Positions 8,281 through 17,540 of a stretch of 64,000 nucleotides of DNA are shown here, one piece after another. The notes under the pieces are model-generated. The model did no database searches. It was given only the letters and a program-made list of their open reading frames with translations, and was not told where the DNA came from. The stretch comes from Marisalimonas sp016777705 (GTDB taxonomy: Bacteria; Pseudomonadota; Alphaproteobacteria; Puniceispirillales; Marisalimonadaceae): NCBI RefSeq assembly GCF_047717795.1, contig NZ_CP159808.1:1736001-1800000 (forward strand), in the 5' to 3' direction. Numbering within the stretch: position 1 is the stretch's first letter; every line of letters starts with the position of its first letter. Both the position numbers and the translations under genes were made by a program.

Positions 8281-9642
8281 ATGTCTGCAAATAAACTCGA
8301 CGACAAAGATGTTATGAATATTTTAATAGATACGGCTTTATCTAGTGGTGCATCGGCTGCTGACTGTGTTTTATCAAGAAGTCGAGGGGTATCATTAACT
8401 CGAAGATTAGGCAAAGATGAAACTATAGAAAGATATGAGGATTTTGATACTGGTTTAAGGGTATTTGTTGGAAATAAAATTGCTTCTGTGTCAACAAATG
8501 AAAATTCTGAAACTGCGATTAAAGATGTAGCTAGAAGAGCTGTCGATATGGCAAAAATTGCTCCACAAGATGATTTCAGCCTAATAGCATCACAAGAAAT
8601 ACTTGAAGAATTTCCTATAAATGAAGCTCTCTCAGTCGATAGTTATGATAAGGTTGAGCCAAACATAGATATTATTAGAGATAGGGCTAAGGAAGTTGAA
8701 GACACAGCTTTAAGTGTTAAAGGCATAACTAACAGTGATGGAGCAGATGCTTCTTGGGGAGAAGGAGAAACTCTTTTAATGACTTCCAATGGTTTTTTTG
8801 GACGCTCTAAAAAATCAAACCATAGTGTTTCAGTCGTTGTTATTGCCGAGAAAAATGGTAAAATGGAAAGAGATTATGATTACTCCTCAAAGGTTTTTGG
8901 AGAAGATTTAAAGACCTCAAAACAAATCGGTCTTGAAGCAGCAAATAAAACACTTGCTAGAATGGGAGCCACAAAACCAGTAACTGGAAAATACCCAGTA
9001 ATATTTGATCCAAGAGTATCTAGATCAATTGCTAGCCATTTTGCTTCTGCAATAAATGGATCAGCTATAGCACGTAAAACTAGTTTTTTAAAAGATATGC
9101 TTAATAAAAAAGTTGCTAATACTTCTATCAATATAGTTGATGATCCTTTTTTGGAACGAGGTCTTGGCTCAAGGTTATTTGATGCAGAAGGTTTAGGCTC
9201 TAGAAAATATACATTAATTAAAGATGGCGTTTTGCAACAATGGTTATTAGATCTATCGTCTGCAAAACAATTAAACTTAAAACCATTTGGTAATGCCAAA
9301 AGAGGGATAAGTGGACCACCATCCCCAGGAACAAGTAACTTTATGATTTTACCAGGAAAGATAACCCCTGAAAACTTGATTAAAGGTGTCAGTAACGGCT
9401 TTTATGTTACAGATATGATAGGTAGTAGTGTTTCTATGATTACTGGCGATTATAGTCGTGGAGCTAGTGGGTTTTGGATAAAAAATGGAAAATTATCAAT
9501 GCCGATAACTGAAGCCACTATTGCAGGTAATCTTAAAGAAATGTTTATGACACTTCAGCCTGCAAACGACTTAGACTTTTCGCATTCTATGAATAGCCCA
9601 ACCCTATTGATTGAAGGGATGACTATTGCAGGAAATAGTTAA
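8281..9642 (+). CDS. pmbA: Metalloprotease-related protein PmbA/TldE
   Basis: PmbA (TldE) is the non-metal-binding partner of TldD, which degrades or matures peptides such as microcins and unfolded fragments in the cytoplasm. The 453-residue protein shows the family's N-terminal repeat region and the C-terminal signature SPTLLIEGMTIAGN. The start is placed at the ATG at 8281, after GGGAAC, because the upstream extension from 8137 reads through the intergenic region and looks unlike the family. TldD is not in this window. Confidence 0.93.
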   Translation: MSANKLDDKDVMNILIDTALSSGASAADCVLSRSRGVSLTRRLGKDETIERYEDFDTGLRVFVGNKIASVSTNENSETAIKDVARRAVDMAKIAPQDDFSLIASQEILEEFPINEALSVDSYDKVEPNIDIIRDRAKEVEDTALSVKGITNSDGADASWGEGETLLMTSNGFFGRSKKSNHSVSVVVIAEKNGKMERDYDYSSKVFGEDLKTSKQIGLEAANKTLARMGATKPVTGKYPVIFDPRVSRSIASHFASAINGSAIARKTSFLKDMLNKKVANTSINIVDDPFLERGLGSRLFDAEGLGSRKYTLIKDGVLQQWLLDLSSAKQLNLKPFGNAKRGISGPPSPGTSNFMILPGKITPENLIKGVSNGFYVTDMIGSSVSMITGDYSRGASGFWIKNGKLSMPITEATIAGNLKEMFMTLQPANDLDFSHSMNSPTLLIEGMTIAGNS

Positions 9643-10305
9643 TTGAAAAAACAAGTTGATGATAATAGTTTCAATAGATTTTCTGCATGGTTTGATATGC
9701 TTATCAAAGATCATGGGTTCTTAAGGCTTTGTTATAATAATTTTCATAAAGTTAATCACAATATTTATAGAAGTAATATGCCCACTCCTATGAGAATTAA
9801 AAAATATAGTGAAATTGGTATAAAAACTATAGTTAATTTAAGAGGGGTAAGGAAAGACGGTGGTTGGTTATTAGAAAACGAGGCATGTAAAAAATATAAT
9901 ATTAGGTTAGTTGATTTTAGAGCCAGGTCTAGAGCAGCTCCTGAAAAAGAAATGATTTTTAATGCAGAAAAATTGTTTAATGAAATAGAATACCCTGCTC
10001 TTATACATTGCAAATCAGGTGCTGATAGAGCTGGCATTATGTGTGCTCTTTACATGTTAATTTATGAAAAAGAAAAGCCTGAAATTGCTAATAAGCAACT
10101 ATCATGGAAATATTTACACGTAAAATGGGCAAAGCCTGGAGTTTTAGATTCATTTGTCAAAGAATATGGAGTTGAATATAAAAAATCTAAACAAAAGTTT
10201 ATGGATTGGGTTAAAAAAAAATACGATCCAATAATGTTGGAGAAAAACTTTAGATCCATATGGTGGGTCAATAGACTGGTTGATGATATTCTTAAAAGAG
10301 AATGA
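9643..10305 (+). CDS. Cys-based (dual-specificity/tyrosine) phosphatase family protein
   Basis: A 220-residue cytoplasmic protein with the CX5R phosphatase loop HCKSGADRAG (C123, R129). It also has the upstream YRSNMPTP...TIVNLRG segment seen in bacterial dual-specificity phosphatases, and an Asp in VDFRARSRA that could be the general acid. The start is a TTG that directly abuts the pmbA stop; an ATG-initiated shorter form (9697) would lose part of the N-terminus. It lies next to envelope lipid genes. The substrate (phosphoprotein, phosphoinositide-like or lipid phosphate) cannot be told. Confidence 0.8.
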   Translation: MKKQVDDNSFNRFSAWFDMLIKDHGFLRLCYNNFHKVNHNIYRSNMPTPMRIKKYSEIGIKTIVNLRGVRKDGGWLLENEACKKYNIRLVDFRARSRAAPEKEMIFNAEKLFNEIEYPALIHCKSGADRAGIMCALYMLIYEKEKPEIANKQLSWKYLHVKWAKPGVLDSFVKEYGVEYKKSKQKFMDWVKKKYDPIMLEKNFRSIWWVNRLVDDILKRE

Positions 10306-10309
10306 TAAA

Positions 10310-12058
10310 CTAAACATTATTAATGTTAAGCTTATAGAGCTTTCTATATAAGCTTGACTTCTTTACTAGGTCTTGATGCTTACCAAGCTCCACTATCTTG
10401 CCTTTATTAAATAATATTATTTGATCAAAGTTTACGATGTTAGATAATTTATGGGCTACTGTAATAGTTGTTTTATTTTTAGTAAGTTTTTCTAAAGCTT
10501 TATTTACTTCATCCTCGGTTTTAGTATCCAGAGCACTTGTAGCCTCATCTAATAATAGTATAGGCGCGTCTTTTAAAATTGCTCTTGCAATAGATATACG
10601 TTGTCTTTGTCCTCCAGAGAGATTTTTTCCTCCTTCGCCTAAAAGAGTATTATAACTATCGGGTGTAGTCTTAATAAATTCATGTATGCCTGCATTTTTT
10701 GCAGCTTTAATTATATCATCATCATTAGCGTCTAAATTTCCAAATCTTATATTTTCTAAAAAAGTTTTATTGTAAATGACTGTATCTTGACTCACTAATG
10801 CAACATTATCTCTGAGAGAGTTTAAGTTTATATTTTTTAAACTTTGTTGATTTATAAAAATTTCACCTGATAGCGGATCATAAAATCTAGATATTAAATT
10901 AATAATCGATGACTTACCTGCGCCACTCTGGCCAACTAAAGCAACTTTAGTACCCGCTTCAATAAAGAAGTTAATATTATCCAAAGCTTTTATTTTATTT
11001 GTGTAAGAAAAATTAACGTTTTTAAATGTAATATTTGGAGGGCTTTTTTTATTTAGTTTTAATTTAACTGCTGAATGTGAATTAGATACTTTTGAAGCAA
11101 CATTTAACTGACTATATATTCGAGTTAATGCTGATAAAGCTTCTTGTAACACAGTATTAAATGTACCTAAAGCTCTGGCAGGTTGTGCTATCATGAGAAG
11201 AGCAGTGACATAACCAACAACACTTCCAGGAGACAACTCCCCCATTGATACCCTATAACTGGCTAAGCCAATAACACAAGCGGCTGCCACACCACCGAGA
11301 ACTTCTAAAATAGGTAAAACCTTTGCTCTTCCAATCACGAGATTGAACATTTTGTTAAAGAGTACGTTTAATACATTCTCTGATCTTTTTATCTCCATTT
11401 TTTCTAAATTATACGACTTAACCATTCTTATTCCCTGTAACATTTCAGTCAGAGTTGAGGTAACTGTTTCCATCTGTTCTTGCAGTGTCGTTGCTATAAT
11501 TTTTTGTTTTTTTCCTATTTTAAATATGGGATTTAAAGCAATTGGATATATTACAAAAACTAAAATAGATAACAACCAATCCAACCATATTAAATAAGAC
11601 ATTAATGCAATAATTGTTAAGGTATCTCTAATTAAATTATTAATGCTTCTTTCAAACCCATCCTTGATCAAAACCACATCATTCATTATTCTTGAAACAT
11701 GATTACCAGATGAAAGTTTATTTAACTCTAAAAGGTCAGCGCTTATTATATGTTTAGTAAGATTTTTCTGAATATCTACAGAAATTGATAATGATATTTT
11801 TGATACTTGTTTAATTTGAAAAAACATGGCTACACCTCTAATAATTGCAACCAAAGCAATAACAAGAGGTAATGTTATCCAATCATTATTTCCACTGTCT
11901 AATAAACCATCAAAAACAAGCTGTATTAAATATGGATAAATAGATGCCGTGATAGCAACTAAAACCAATAATAAAAAAGCGAAGAATATGTCAAAAGTAT
12001 ACTTAAAGACAAAATCAAACCAAAAACTTTTAATTACATTTTTATTTATATTTGTAAT
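10310..12058 (-). CDS. msbA: ABC exporter, MsbA-like (lipid A/LPS core flippase)
   Basis: A fused membrane/ATPase half-transporter. It has an N-terminal six-helix domain and a C-terminal ATPase with Walker A GQSGAGKS, Q-loop VSQD, signature LSGGQRQRISIARA and Walker B ILLLDEATSALD. By family and by the divergent Kdo/lipid A genes it probably flips core lipid A across the inner membrane. The first standard start is TTG at 11968. However, the sequence reads on in frame upstream (FKYTFDIFFAFLLL before VLVAITASIYPYLIQ) as MsbA-like protein, with only ATT (12058) or ATA available after a GGGAG ribosome site. I give the extended form; 11968 is the conservative alternative. Confidence 0.8.
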   Translation of the reverse strand: MTNINKNVIKSFWFDFVFKYTFDIFFAFLLLVLVAITASIYPYLIQLVFDGLLDSGNNDWITLPLVIALVAIIRGVAMFFQIKQVSKISLSISVDIQKNLTKHIISADLLELNKLSSGNHVSRIMNDVVLIKDGFERSINNLIRDTLTIIALMSYLIWLDWLLSILVFVIYPIALNPIFKIGKKQKIIATTLQEQMETVTSTLTEMLQGIRMVKSYNLEKMEIKRSENVLNVLFNKMFNLVIGRAKVLPILEVLGGVAAACVIGLASYRVSMGELSPGSVVGYVTALLMIAQPARALGTFNTVLQEALSALTRIYSQLNVASKVSNSHSAVKLKLNKKSPPNITFKNVNFSYTNKIKALDNINFFIEAGTKVALVGQSGAGKSSIINLISRFYDPLSGEIFINQQSLKNINLNSLRDNVALVSQDTVIYNKTFLENIRFGNLDANDDDIIKAAKNAGIHEFIKTTPDSYNTLLGEGGKNLSGGQRQRISIARAILKDAPILLLDEATSALDTKTEDEVNKALEKLTKNKTTITVAHKLSNIVNFDQIILFNKGKIVELGKHQDLVKKSSLYRKLYKLNINNV

Positions 12059-12204
12059 TATTTAACTTTCTCCCGCCTCAATCAGCCATAATAAAATACG
12101 ATATTAACTTATTATATTAATAAAGTGTATAGATAGTTATTTTGTTTTATGTAATTTTAATTTAAATTCACCTTTAAATATATTAGTAACTTTTGGATTA
12201 GAAG

Positions 12205-12876
12205 ATGAGTGTGATAAAATATTTTAGCAAAACTAAATTTGGCCAGAAGTTCATAGGTTTTGTGTTTTATTCACTTACTAGTTTTGTACATCGCTCTATA
12301 AGATGGAAATATCTAATAGAGAGTGAAAAATCTAATATATTTAATAATAATCAAAAAATGATTTTTTGCTGTTGGCATAATAGATTATTTTTAGGACCTC
12401 ATATTTTACCAAGAAACAGAAAAATTAATGCCCTTCAATCCAGTCATTCTGACGGCATGATCACCTCAACAGCTTTTAAATTTCTTGGGATGAACGTTAT
12501 TTTAGGATCATCTAATAGGGGCGGAATGCAAGCATTCAGACAAATGGTTAAATGCATACAATTAGGCGAAAGTGTTGCTATTACTCCTGATGGCCCTAAA
12601 GGTCCTAAAGAAAAAGTAAAAGATGGAATAATAAAATTAGCTCAAATAACAAATTCACCCATAATCCCACTTGTTTGGTCTACTAAAAAATTTAAAATAA
12701 TAAATTCATGGGATAATTTTGTTATACCTATGCCATTTTCAAAAGGGGTATATAGTTTTGGAAAACCCATTTACATTAAAAAAAAGATTAACGAAAATGA
12801 ATTAGCGATGAGCAAACAAAAACTTGAACTTGAACTTAAACGTCTTACAAAGTTGGTTAATCAAGAATTAAGTTAA
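12205..12876 (+). CDS. DUF374 lysophospholipid acyltransferase family protein
   Basis: A 223-residue protein of the DUF374 branch of the PlsC-like acyltransferases. It is predicted to sit at the inner membrane and transfer an acyl chain to a lipid acceptor. Conserved blocks are WHNRLFLGP, LQSSHSDGMI (the HX4D-like site), GSSNRGG and TPDGPKGP. It lies directly before kdtA, lpxK and an LpxL-type gene, as in many alphaproteobacteria, so a role in lipid A or outer-membrane lipid synthesis is inferred. The ATG at 12205 is the only good start. Confidence 0.88.
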   Translation: MSVIKYFSKTKFGQKFIGFVFYSLTSFVHRSIRWKYLIESEKSNIFNNNQKMIFCCWHNRLFLGPHILPRNRKINALQSSHSDGMITSTAFKFLGMNVILGSSNRGGMQAFRQMVKCIQLGESVAITPDGPKGPKEKVKDGIIKLAQITNSPIIPLVWSTKKFKIINSWDNFVIPMPFSKGVYSFGKPIYIKKKINENELAMSKQKLELELKRLTKLVNQELS

Positions 12877-12904
12877 AATTATTTAGGCTTTAAAAGAGAA
12901 ATAC

Positions 12905-14233
12905 ATGTCACTTACCATCTACAATTCAATATGGGGATTTGTTAAGTTAATATTAGAACCCTATTTAAAAAGACGTGTTAAAAAAGGTAAAGAAGACGTT
13001 CACAGGATTAATGAAAGATATGGGATTTCAAATAAAATTAGACCCAAAGGGACTCTGATATGGTTACATGGAACCAGTGTAGGAGAGTCAGTTGCTGCAT
13101 TAGCATTAGCAAACTCAATGAAAAAAAATGGTTTTGGTGAAAATAATAATGAGTTTTTTTTATTAACAACTAACACTTTATCAGCTGCAAAACTAATCAA
13201 AGATAAAATCAAAAAAGGTCTGCCTGCTATTCACCAGTATCACCCTTATGATCATCCGGAATTTGTTTCTAAATTCCTAAAACACTGGAAACCTAGTATG
13301 GCAGTCTTTTTGGAATCTGATTTTTGGCCTAATTTAATATACTTAACGTCAAACACAAAAATTCCTACTATTCTAGCATCCTCTCAAATGTCTGACAAAT
13401 CGGCACGTTTTTGGACAGGGTTAGGGTATTTTTTAGCAAGAAAAGTTTTTGGCAAAGTGGATCATGTTCTAGCTGTTGACCCAAAGCAAGAAGCTCTTTT
13501 TAAAAAACTAGGCGCGAAGAACGTAAGAAGCCTTACAAGCTTGAAATCAATTGCAGATAAACCGCCCATAAACAAAAATTATATTTTTAATTTGAAAAAG
13601 GATCTATCAAAAAAGAAAATATTACTTGCGTCATCCACCCATCCTGGTGAAGAGGAATTAATGATTAAGTTAGCAGATTTTTTAAGAAAAAATGCTAAAG
13701 ATGACGTATTAATTATAATTGCCCCCCGTCATATTAAGAGAAGTTTATCTATTCAAAATAGAATCAAAGCTGCAGGTTTTGATATAAAGTCTAGAAGTAA
13801 AGGAGAGTTTCCATCTAAAAATGATGTTTTCTATCTTGCTGATACGATGGGTGAAATGGGCTCTTTAATTGAAATAGCAGATCTTGTTTATGTCGCAGGT
13901 TCTATGGTTCCTGCTGGAGGCCATAGTCCATCTGAAGCATCACAATTTGGTAAAGCAGTGATAATGGGACCTCACACAGAAAAATGTAATGCGCAAATCA
14001 AGGATCTTGTATGGTCAGGTGGTGCTATCCAGATTGAAAAGAATATCAACATGAATAAAAATTTTACTGATAGTATCTTTGAACTATTAAGTAATCCAGA
14101 ACGTATTGAGGATATGGGCAAAAACAGCCTAATTGCCTCCGGTTATGCTCAACAACGCGCGGATGAAGCAAGCGTATATTTATTAAAATTACTTCATAAA
14201 AATGATAAAAAAAAGCTCTTGTATAATGATTAA
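12905..14233 (+). CDS. waaA: 3-deoxy-D-manno-octulosonic acid transferase KdtA/WaaA
   Basis: Transfers Kdo from CMP-Kdo to lipid IVA on the cytoplasmic face of the inner membrane. The family marks are the N-terminal membrane anchor, WLHGTSVGESVAALAL (contains the catalytic Glu), YHPYDHPEFVSKFL, and the GT-B donor site GGHSPSEASQFGKAV with MGPH. The length of 442 residues is typical. The next gene, lpxK, overlaps its end by eight bases, which fits a coupled lipid A operon. Confidence 0.95.
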   Translation: MSLTIYNSIWGFVKLILEPYLKRRVKKGKEDVHRINERYGISNKIRPKGTLIWLHGTSVGESVAALALANSMKKNGFGENNNEFFLLTTNTLSAAKLIKDKIKKGLPAIHQYHPYDHPEFVSKFLKHWKPSMAVFLESDFWPNLIYLTSNTKIPTILASSQMSDKSARFWTGLGYFLARKVFGKVDHVLAVDPKQEALFKKLGAKNVRSLTSLKSIADKPPINKNYIFNLKKDLSKKKILLASSTHPGEEELMIKLADFLRKNAKDDVLIIIAPRHIKRSLSIQNRIKAAGFDIKSRSKGEFPSKNDVFYLADTMGEMGSLIEIADLVYVAGSMVPAGGHSPSEASQFGKAVIMGPHTEKCNAQIKDLVWSGGAIQIEKNINMNKNFTDSIFELLSNPERIEDMGKNSLIASGYAQQRADEASVYLLKLLHKNDKKKLLYND

Positions 14234-15218
14234 TACACCAGAATTTTGGTATAAAAAAGATGTAATTTCTAGATTCAAAACCCTTTTATTGATTCCTTTT
14301 TCTATTATCTGGATCCTACTTTCGTTAATTAAGAAAAATTTTGCAAAAAGATATAAATCTCATCTAAAAGTAATTTGTATAGGTAACTTAAGTATTGGTG
14401 GAACAGGAAAAACACCCTTTTCAATACAAACATATAAAATATTAGAAATCCTGGGTTATAAACCTGTATTTTTAACGAGAGGGTACAGAGGTCTTACAAA
14501 GGGTCCAATCCTAGTAAATAAGTCACATAACCACAAAGATGTAGGAGATGAAGCCTTATTGTTAAGCAAAGTAGGCACAACAATTGTATCATCAAACAGA
14601 TGTATAGGAGCTAAATATATTGAAAACCTAAAAAAGAACTATGATATGATCATAATGGATGACGGACTTCAGAACTATCAATTAGAACAAGATATCAAAT
14701 TACTATTAATAGATAAAAAATTATTATTTGGGAATGGATATTGTATACCTGCAGGCCCATTAAGACAGACAATTACTCAAGGTTTAAAGAAAATTGATGC
14801 AATAATTTTTACAGGTGATGGCGATATCAAAGATATAAATCTCAATTTTATTAATAACATTCAAAATTTTGATACTAAATTAGAAATAAAAAACAACTTT
14901 AAAACAAAACAAAATAATTTTTTAGCATTTTGTGCATTAGGTAACCCTATAAAGTTTTTTAATACACTTAAAAAAAATAATTTTAATATTGTATTAACCA
15001 AATCTTTTCCAGACCACTATGAATATAAAAACAAAGATATAAACACATTAAGAGAGGATGCTGATAATAGAAACTTAAAACTAATTACGACTGAAAAAGA
15101 CTATGTTAAGATTGATGATAAAGAAAATGAAATAAGCGTTCTACCAATTGAAATTAATTTTAGTGAGGCTGATGGTAATAAATTTAAATCATTTTTAAAG
15201 GAAAAAATAAATGACTGA
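14226..15218 (+). CDS. lpxK: Tetraacyldisaccharide 4'-kinase LpxK
   Basis: LpxK phosphorylates the 4' position of the lipid A disaccharide at the inner membrane. The 330-residue protein starts MINTPEFWYKKD, the usual PxFW beginning, so the ATG at 14226 is preferred over an upstream in-frame ATG at 14202. The P-loop is GNLSIGGTGKTPF; IIMDDGLQNYQL and the late TTEKDYVK motif are also typical. It overlaps waaA by eight bases and the following LpxL-type gene by eight bases. Confidence 0.95.
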   Translation: MINTPEFWYKKDVISRFKTLLLIPFSIIWILLSLIKKNFAKRYKSHLKVICIGNLSIGGTGKTPFSIQTYKILEILGYKPVFLTRGYRGLTKGPILVNKSHNHKDVGDEALLLSKVGTTIVSSNRCIGAKYIENLKKNYDMIIMDDGLQNYQLEQDIKLLLIDKKLLFGNGYCIPAGPLRQTITQGLKKIDAIIFTGDGDIKDINLNFINNIQNFDTKLEIKNNFKTKQNNFLAFCALGNPIKFFNTLKKNNFNIVLTKSFPDHYEYKNKDINTLREDADNRNLKLITTEKDYVKIDDKENEISVLPIEINFSEADGNKFKSFLKEKIND

Positions 15219-16098
15219 CCCCATCAGTTTTAAACTTAAAAAACACTTTGATAGATATATTCATGATCCCATTGCAGCGCTGATTGCTATTCCTTTATTT
15301 TTAATACTTAAAATTTTACCTTATAAATTATCTTCCTATCTATGTGGTACTTTAATGTATCTAATTGCACCGTTCACCTCATATAATAACCGTGTGAAAA
15401 GACATATGTGCATAGCCTTTCCTAAAAAATCATCTAAAGAAATTAACAAACTGGTATTTAGACATTGGTTTATGCTCGGCCAAACAATTGGTGAAATGCC
15501 TCATATAAACAAAATGATAAAATTAGGAGTTTTAGAAACAGATGGCTTAGAAAAAATTAAAACTGGCCCTGCTATTTTAGTAGGAGCACATATGGGCAAT
15601 TGGGAATTTTTACTAAGAGTTGGAGATCTAGCTGGAAGAAGAGCTGGTTATGTATTTAGACCAATTAATAATTGGATATTAAATAAAATACAAATTCATA
15701 GAAATAAAGACGCTAATGCAGATTTTTATAGGAAAGGACGTCTTGCTGCAATTGGAATGGCTAGCAAAATCAAAGCTGGAGAAATTGTAGGCTTAACTGG
15801 CGATCAATTACTAAGAGAAGGTATTAATGTTTCCTTTTTTGGCGTAGAAACTCCTACTCCACAAGCCGCCGCAATCATGGCTTTGAAATGGAACACTCCA
15901 ATTTATATGGTAAGAATCGAGCGATTTAATGGAATTAGGTTTAAAATGACGGTAGAGGATAAACTAAATATTCCTACGAATTTAGACAAAGAAAAAGCAA
16001 CATATGAAATTACAAGATTAATTTCTTCTCGAATAGAAGAATGGATTATAGATAAGCCAGAACAATGGCTATGGGCGCATAGGCGTTGGGGGAAATAA
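15211..16098 (+). CDS. Lipid A late acyltransferase, LpxL/HtrB family
   Basis: A 295-residue protein with one N-terminal membrane helix (IAALIAIPLFLILKILP region). It has the HX4E acyltransferase site GAHMGNWEF, then YVFRPINN and GLTGDQ. It adds a secondary acyl chain to Kdo-lipid A. Its ATG lies inside the end of lpxK (ATGACTGA overlap), so the two are translated together. Whether it is the LpxL or LpxM step cannot be told from sequence. Confidence 0.9.
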   Translation: MTDPISFKLKKHFDRYIHDPIAALIAIPLFLILKILPYKLSSYLCGTLMYLIAPFTSYNNRVKRHMCIAFPKKSSKEINKLVFRHWFMLGQTIGEMPHINKMIKLGVLETDGLEKIKTGPAILVGAHMGNWEFLLRVGDLAGRRAGYVFRPINNWILNKIQIHRNKDANADFYRKGRLAAIGMASKIKAGEIVGLTGDQLLREGINVSFFGVETPTPQAAAIMALKWNTPIYMVRIERFNGIRFKMTVEDKLNIPTNLDKEKATYEITRLISSRIEEWIIDKPEQWLWAHRRWGK

Positions 16099-16116
16099 CT
16101 CAAAAGAGACTAGAAA

Positions 16117-17454
16117 TTACAAGTCTAATTGTCCTGATCTTATTTGATCAGAAAACTTTATCCTAACTCTAGCATTTTTAGGTGCTTCACTACTGAGCTT
16201 AATTGGTTTTCCTTCGTTATCCATTACTAGAGAAAATCCTCGCTCTAAAACCCTATTAAAGCTTGAAGCCTCTAAAAGCTGATTAAGAGAATTTAATTTA
16301 GCCTCTTTTTTTGAAACAATATTTTCTAAATAATTTATGAATTTTGTTTCCAGAAGCTTTACTTTAGCGTCTAAGTTGTTAATCAAAATTTTTGGAGGAG
16401 TAAGTCTTTGAGCATATTGGTTAACTCTATTTATGTTTTCAACAAATATTGCGTTAAATAAACTTTCTATATCTTTATAAATAAAATCTAGCTTTTGATT
16501 TTTATTATCAAAGATTTGATCAGGTTTTCCTAGAAGTTTTATTAAACTATTTAACTGATCTTTGTTGTTTTTAATTTTATTTGTATATGAGGTATTTAGT
16601 CTTAGCTTTAGTTCATTGATTCTCGCAAGTAATTCATCTCTTACTGGCACTGATTTTTCTGCCGCTCCTGTAGGTGTCGGAGCTCTCAAATCGGATACAA
16701 AATCTATTAACGTAGTGTCTGTCTCATGTCCTACAGCTGAGATGACAGGAATAGAACTATTAAACACTGATCTAACTACAATCTCCTCATTGAAAGACCA
16801 CAGGTCTTCAAGGCTGCCGCCTCCTCTTGCCACAATAAGTAAGTCTGGTTTTTTAATATTTGTTTTATCAGTGAGTTCATTGAATTTGTCGATAGCATTG
16901 GCAATTTGTTTTGCTGATCCATCACCCTGGACGGCAACAGGCCACAAATAAACATGAGAGGGGAACCTATCTGATAATCTGTGTAAAATATCTCTTATTA
17001 CAGCCCCTGAAGGACTGGTTATTACACCTATTCTTGCTGGCAGATAAGGAATTGGTTTTTTATATTCTTGTTTAAACAAGCCTTCAGCAAGAAGTTTCTT
17101 TCTTCTATCTTCAAGCATTTTAAGGAGAGCACCTTCGCCTGCAATTTCCATATTATCTACAATAATTTGATATTTTGACTGTCCTGCAAAAGTCGTAATC
17201 TTACCAGTGCATATTACTTCAATACCTTCTTCGGGCCTGATCGACAGCCTAGGCATCGTGTACTTCCATATGATGGCAGCAATTGTTCCTTCTGTATCTT
17301 TAAGTGTGAAATAAACATGACCAGAACTTGGAAATGAAGGTCGTGAAATTTCACCTCTAATCCGTATATAACTAAAATTAGTTTCAACTAATTTTTTAAT
17401 TACATGAGAAAATTCACCAACAGAATAAACTGGATTATTTGAATTATTTTCCAT
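16117..17454 (-). CDS. xseA: Exodeoxyribonuclease VII large subunit
   Basis: XseA is the catalytic subunit of exonuclease VII, which degrades single-stranded DNA in repair. The N-terminus is an OB-fold (FSYIRIRGEISRPSFPSSG). The catalytic domain holds VARGGGSLEDLWSFNEE and ISAVGHETDTTLID, followed by APTPTGAAE and a long coiled-coil region. At 445 residues it is full length. It runs convergent to the LpxL-type gene and divergent from purD. The small subunit xseB is not in the window. Confidence 0.96.
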   Translation of the reverse strand: MENNSNNPVYSVGEFSHVIKKLVETNFSYIRIRGEISRPSFPSSGHVYFTLKDTEGTIAAIIWKYTMPRLSIRPEEGIEVICTGKITTFAGQSKYQIIVDNMEIAGEGALLKMLEDRRKKLLAEGLFKQEYKKPIPYLPARIGVITSPSGAVIRDILHRLSDRFPSHVYLWPVAVQGDGSAKQIANAIDKFNELTDKTNIKKPDLLIVARGGGSLEDLWSFNEEIVVRSVFNSSIPVISAVGHETDTTLIDFVSDLRAPTPTGAAEKSVPVRDELLARINELKLRLNTSYTNKIKNNKDQLNSLIKLLGKPDQIFDNKNQKLDFIYKDIESLFNAIFVENINRVNQYAQRLTPPKILINNLDAKVKLLETKFINYLENIVSKKEAKLNSLNQLLEASSFNRVLERGFSLVMDNEGKPIKLSSEAPKNARVRIKFSDQIRSGQLDL

Positions 17455-17540
17455 TAAAAATCATTAAAATTTATATTTGTCATAAATTGATACTATGGCA
17501 TATTGTAAAAAATCTAAAGCATTTTGGAGTATATAATTTT

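Noticed and set aside
8880..9299. 139-residue frame antisense to pmbA
   Set aside because: It lies wholly inside a confident gene and its translation has no domain features; it is a shadow frame.
13000..13212. Short frame antisense to waaA
   Set aside because: It is inside a confident gene and has no supporting start signal.
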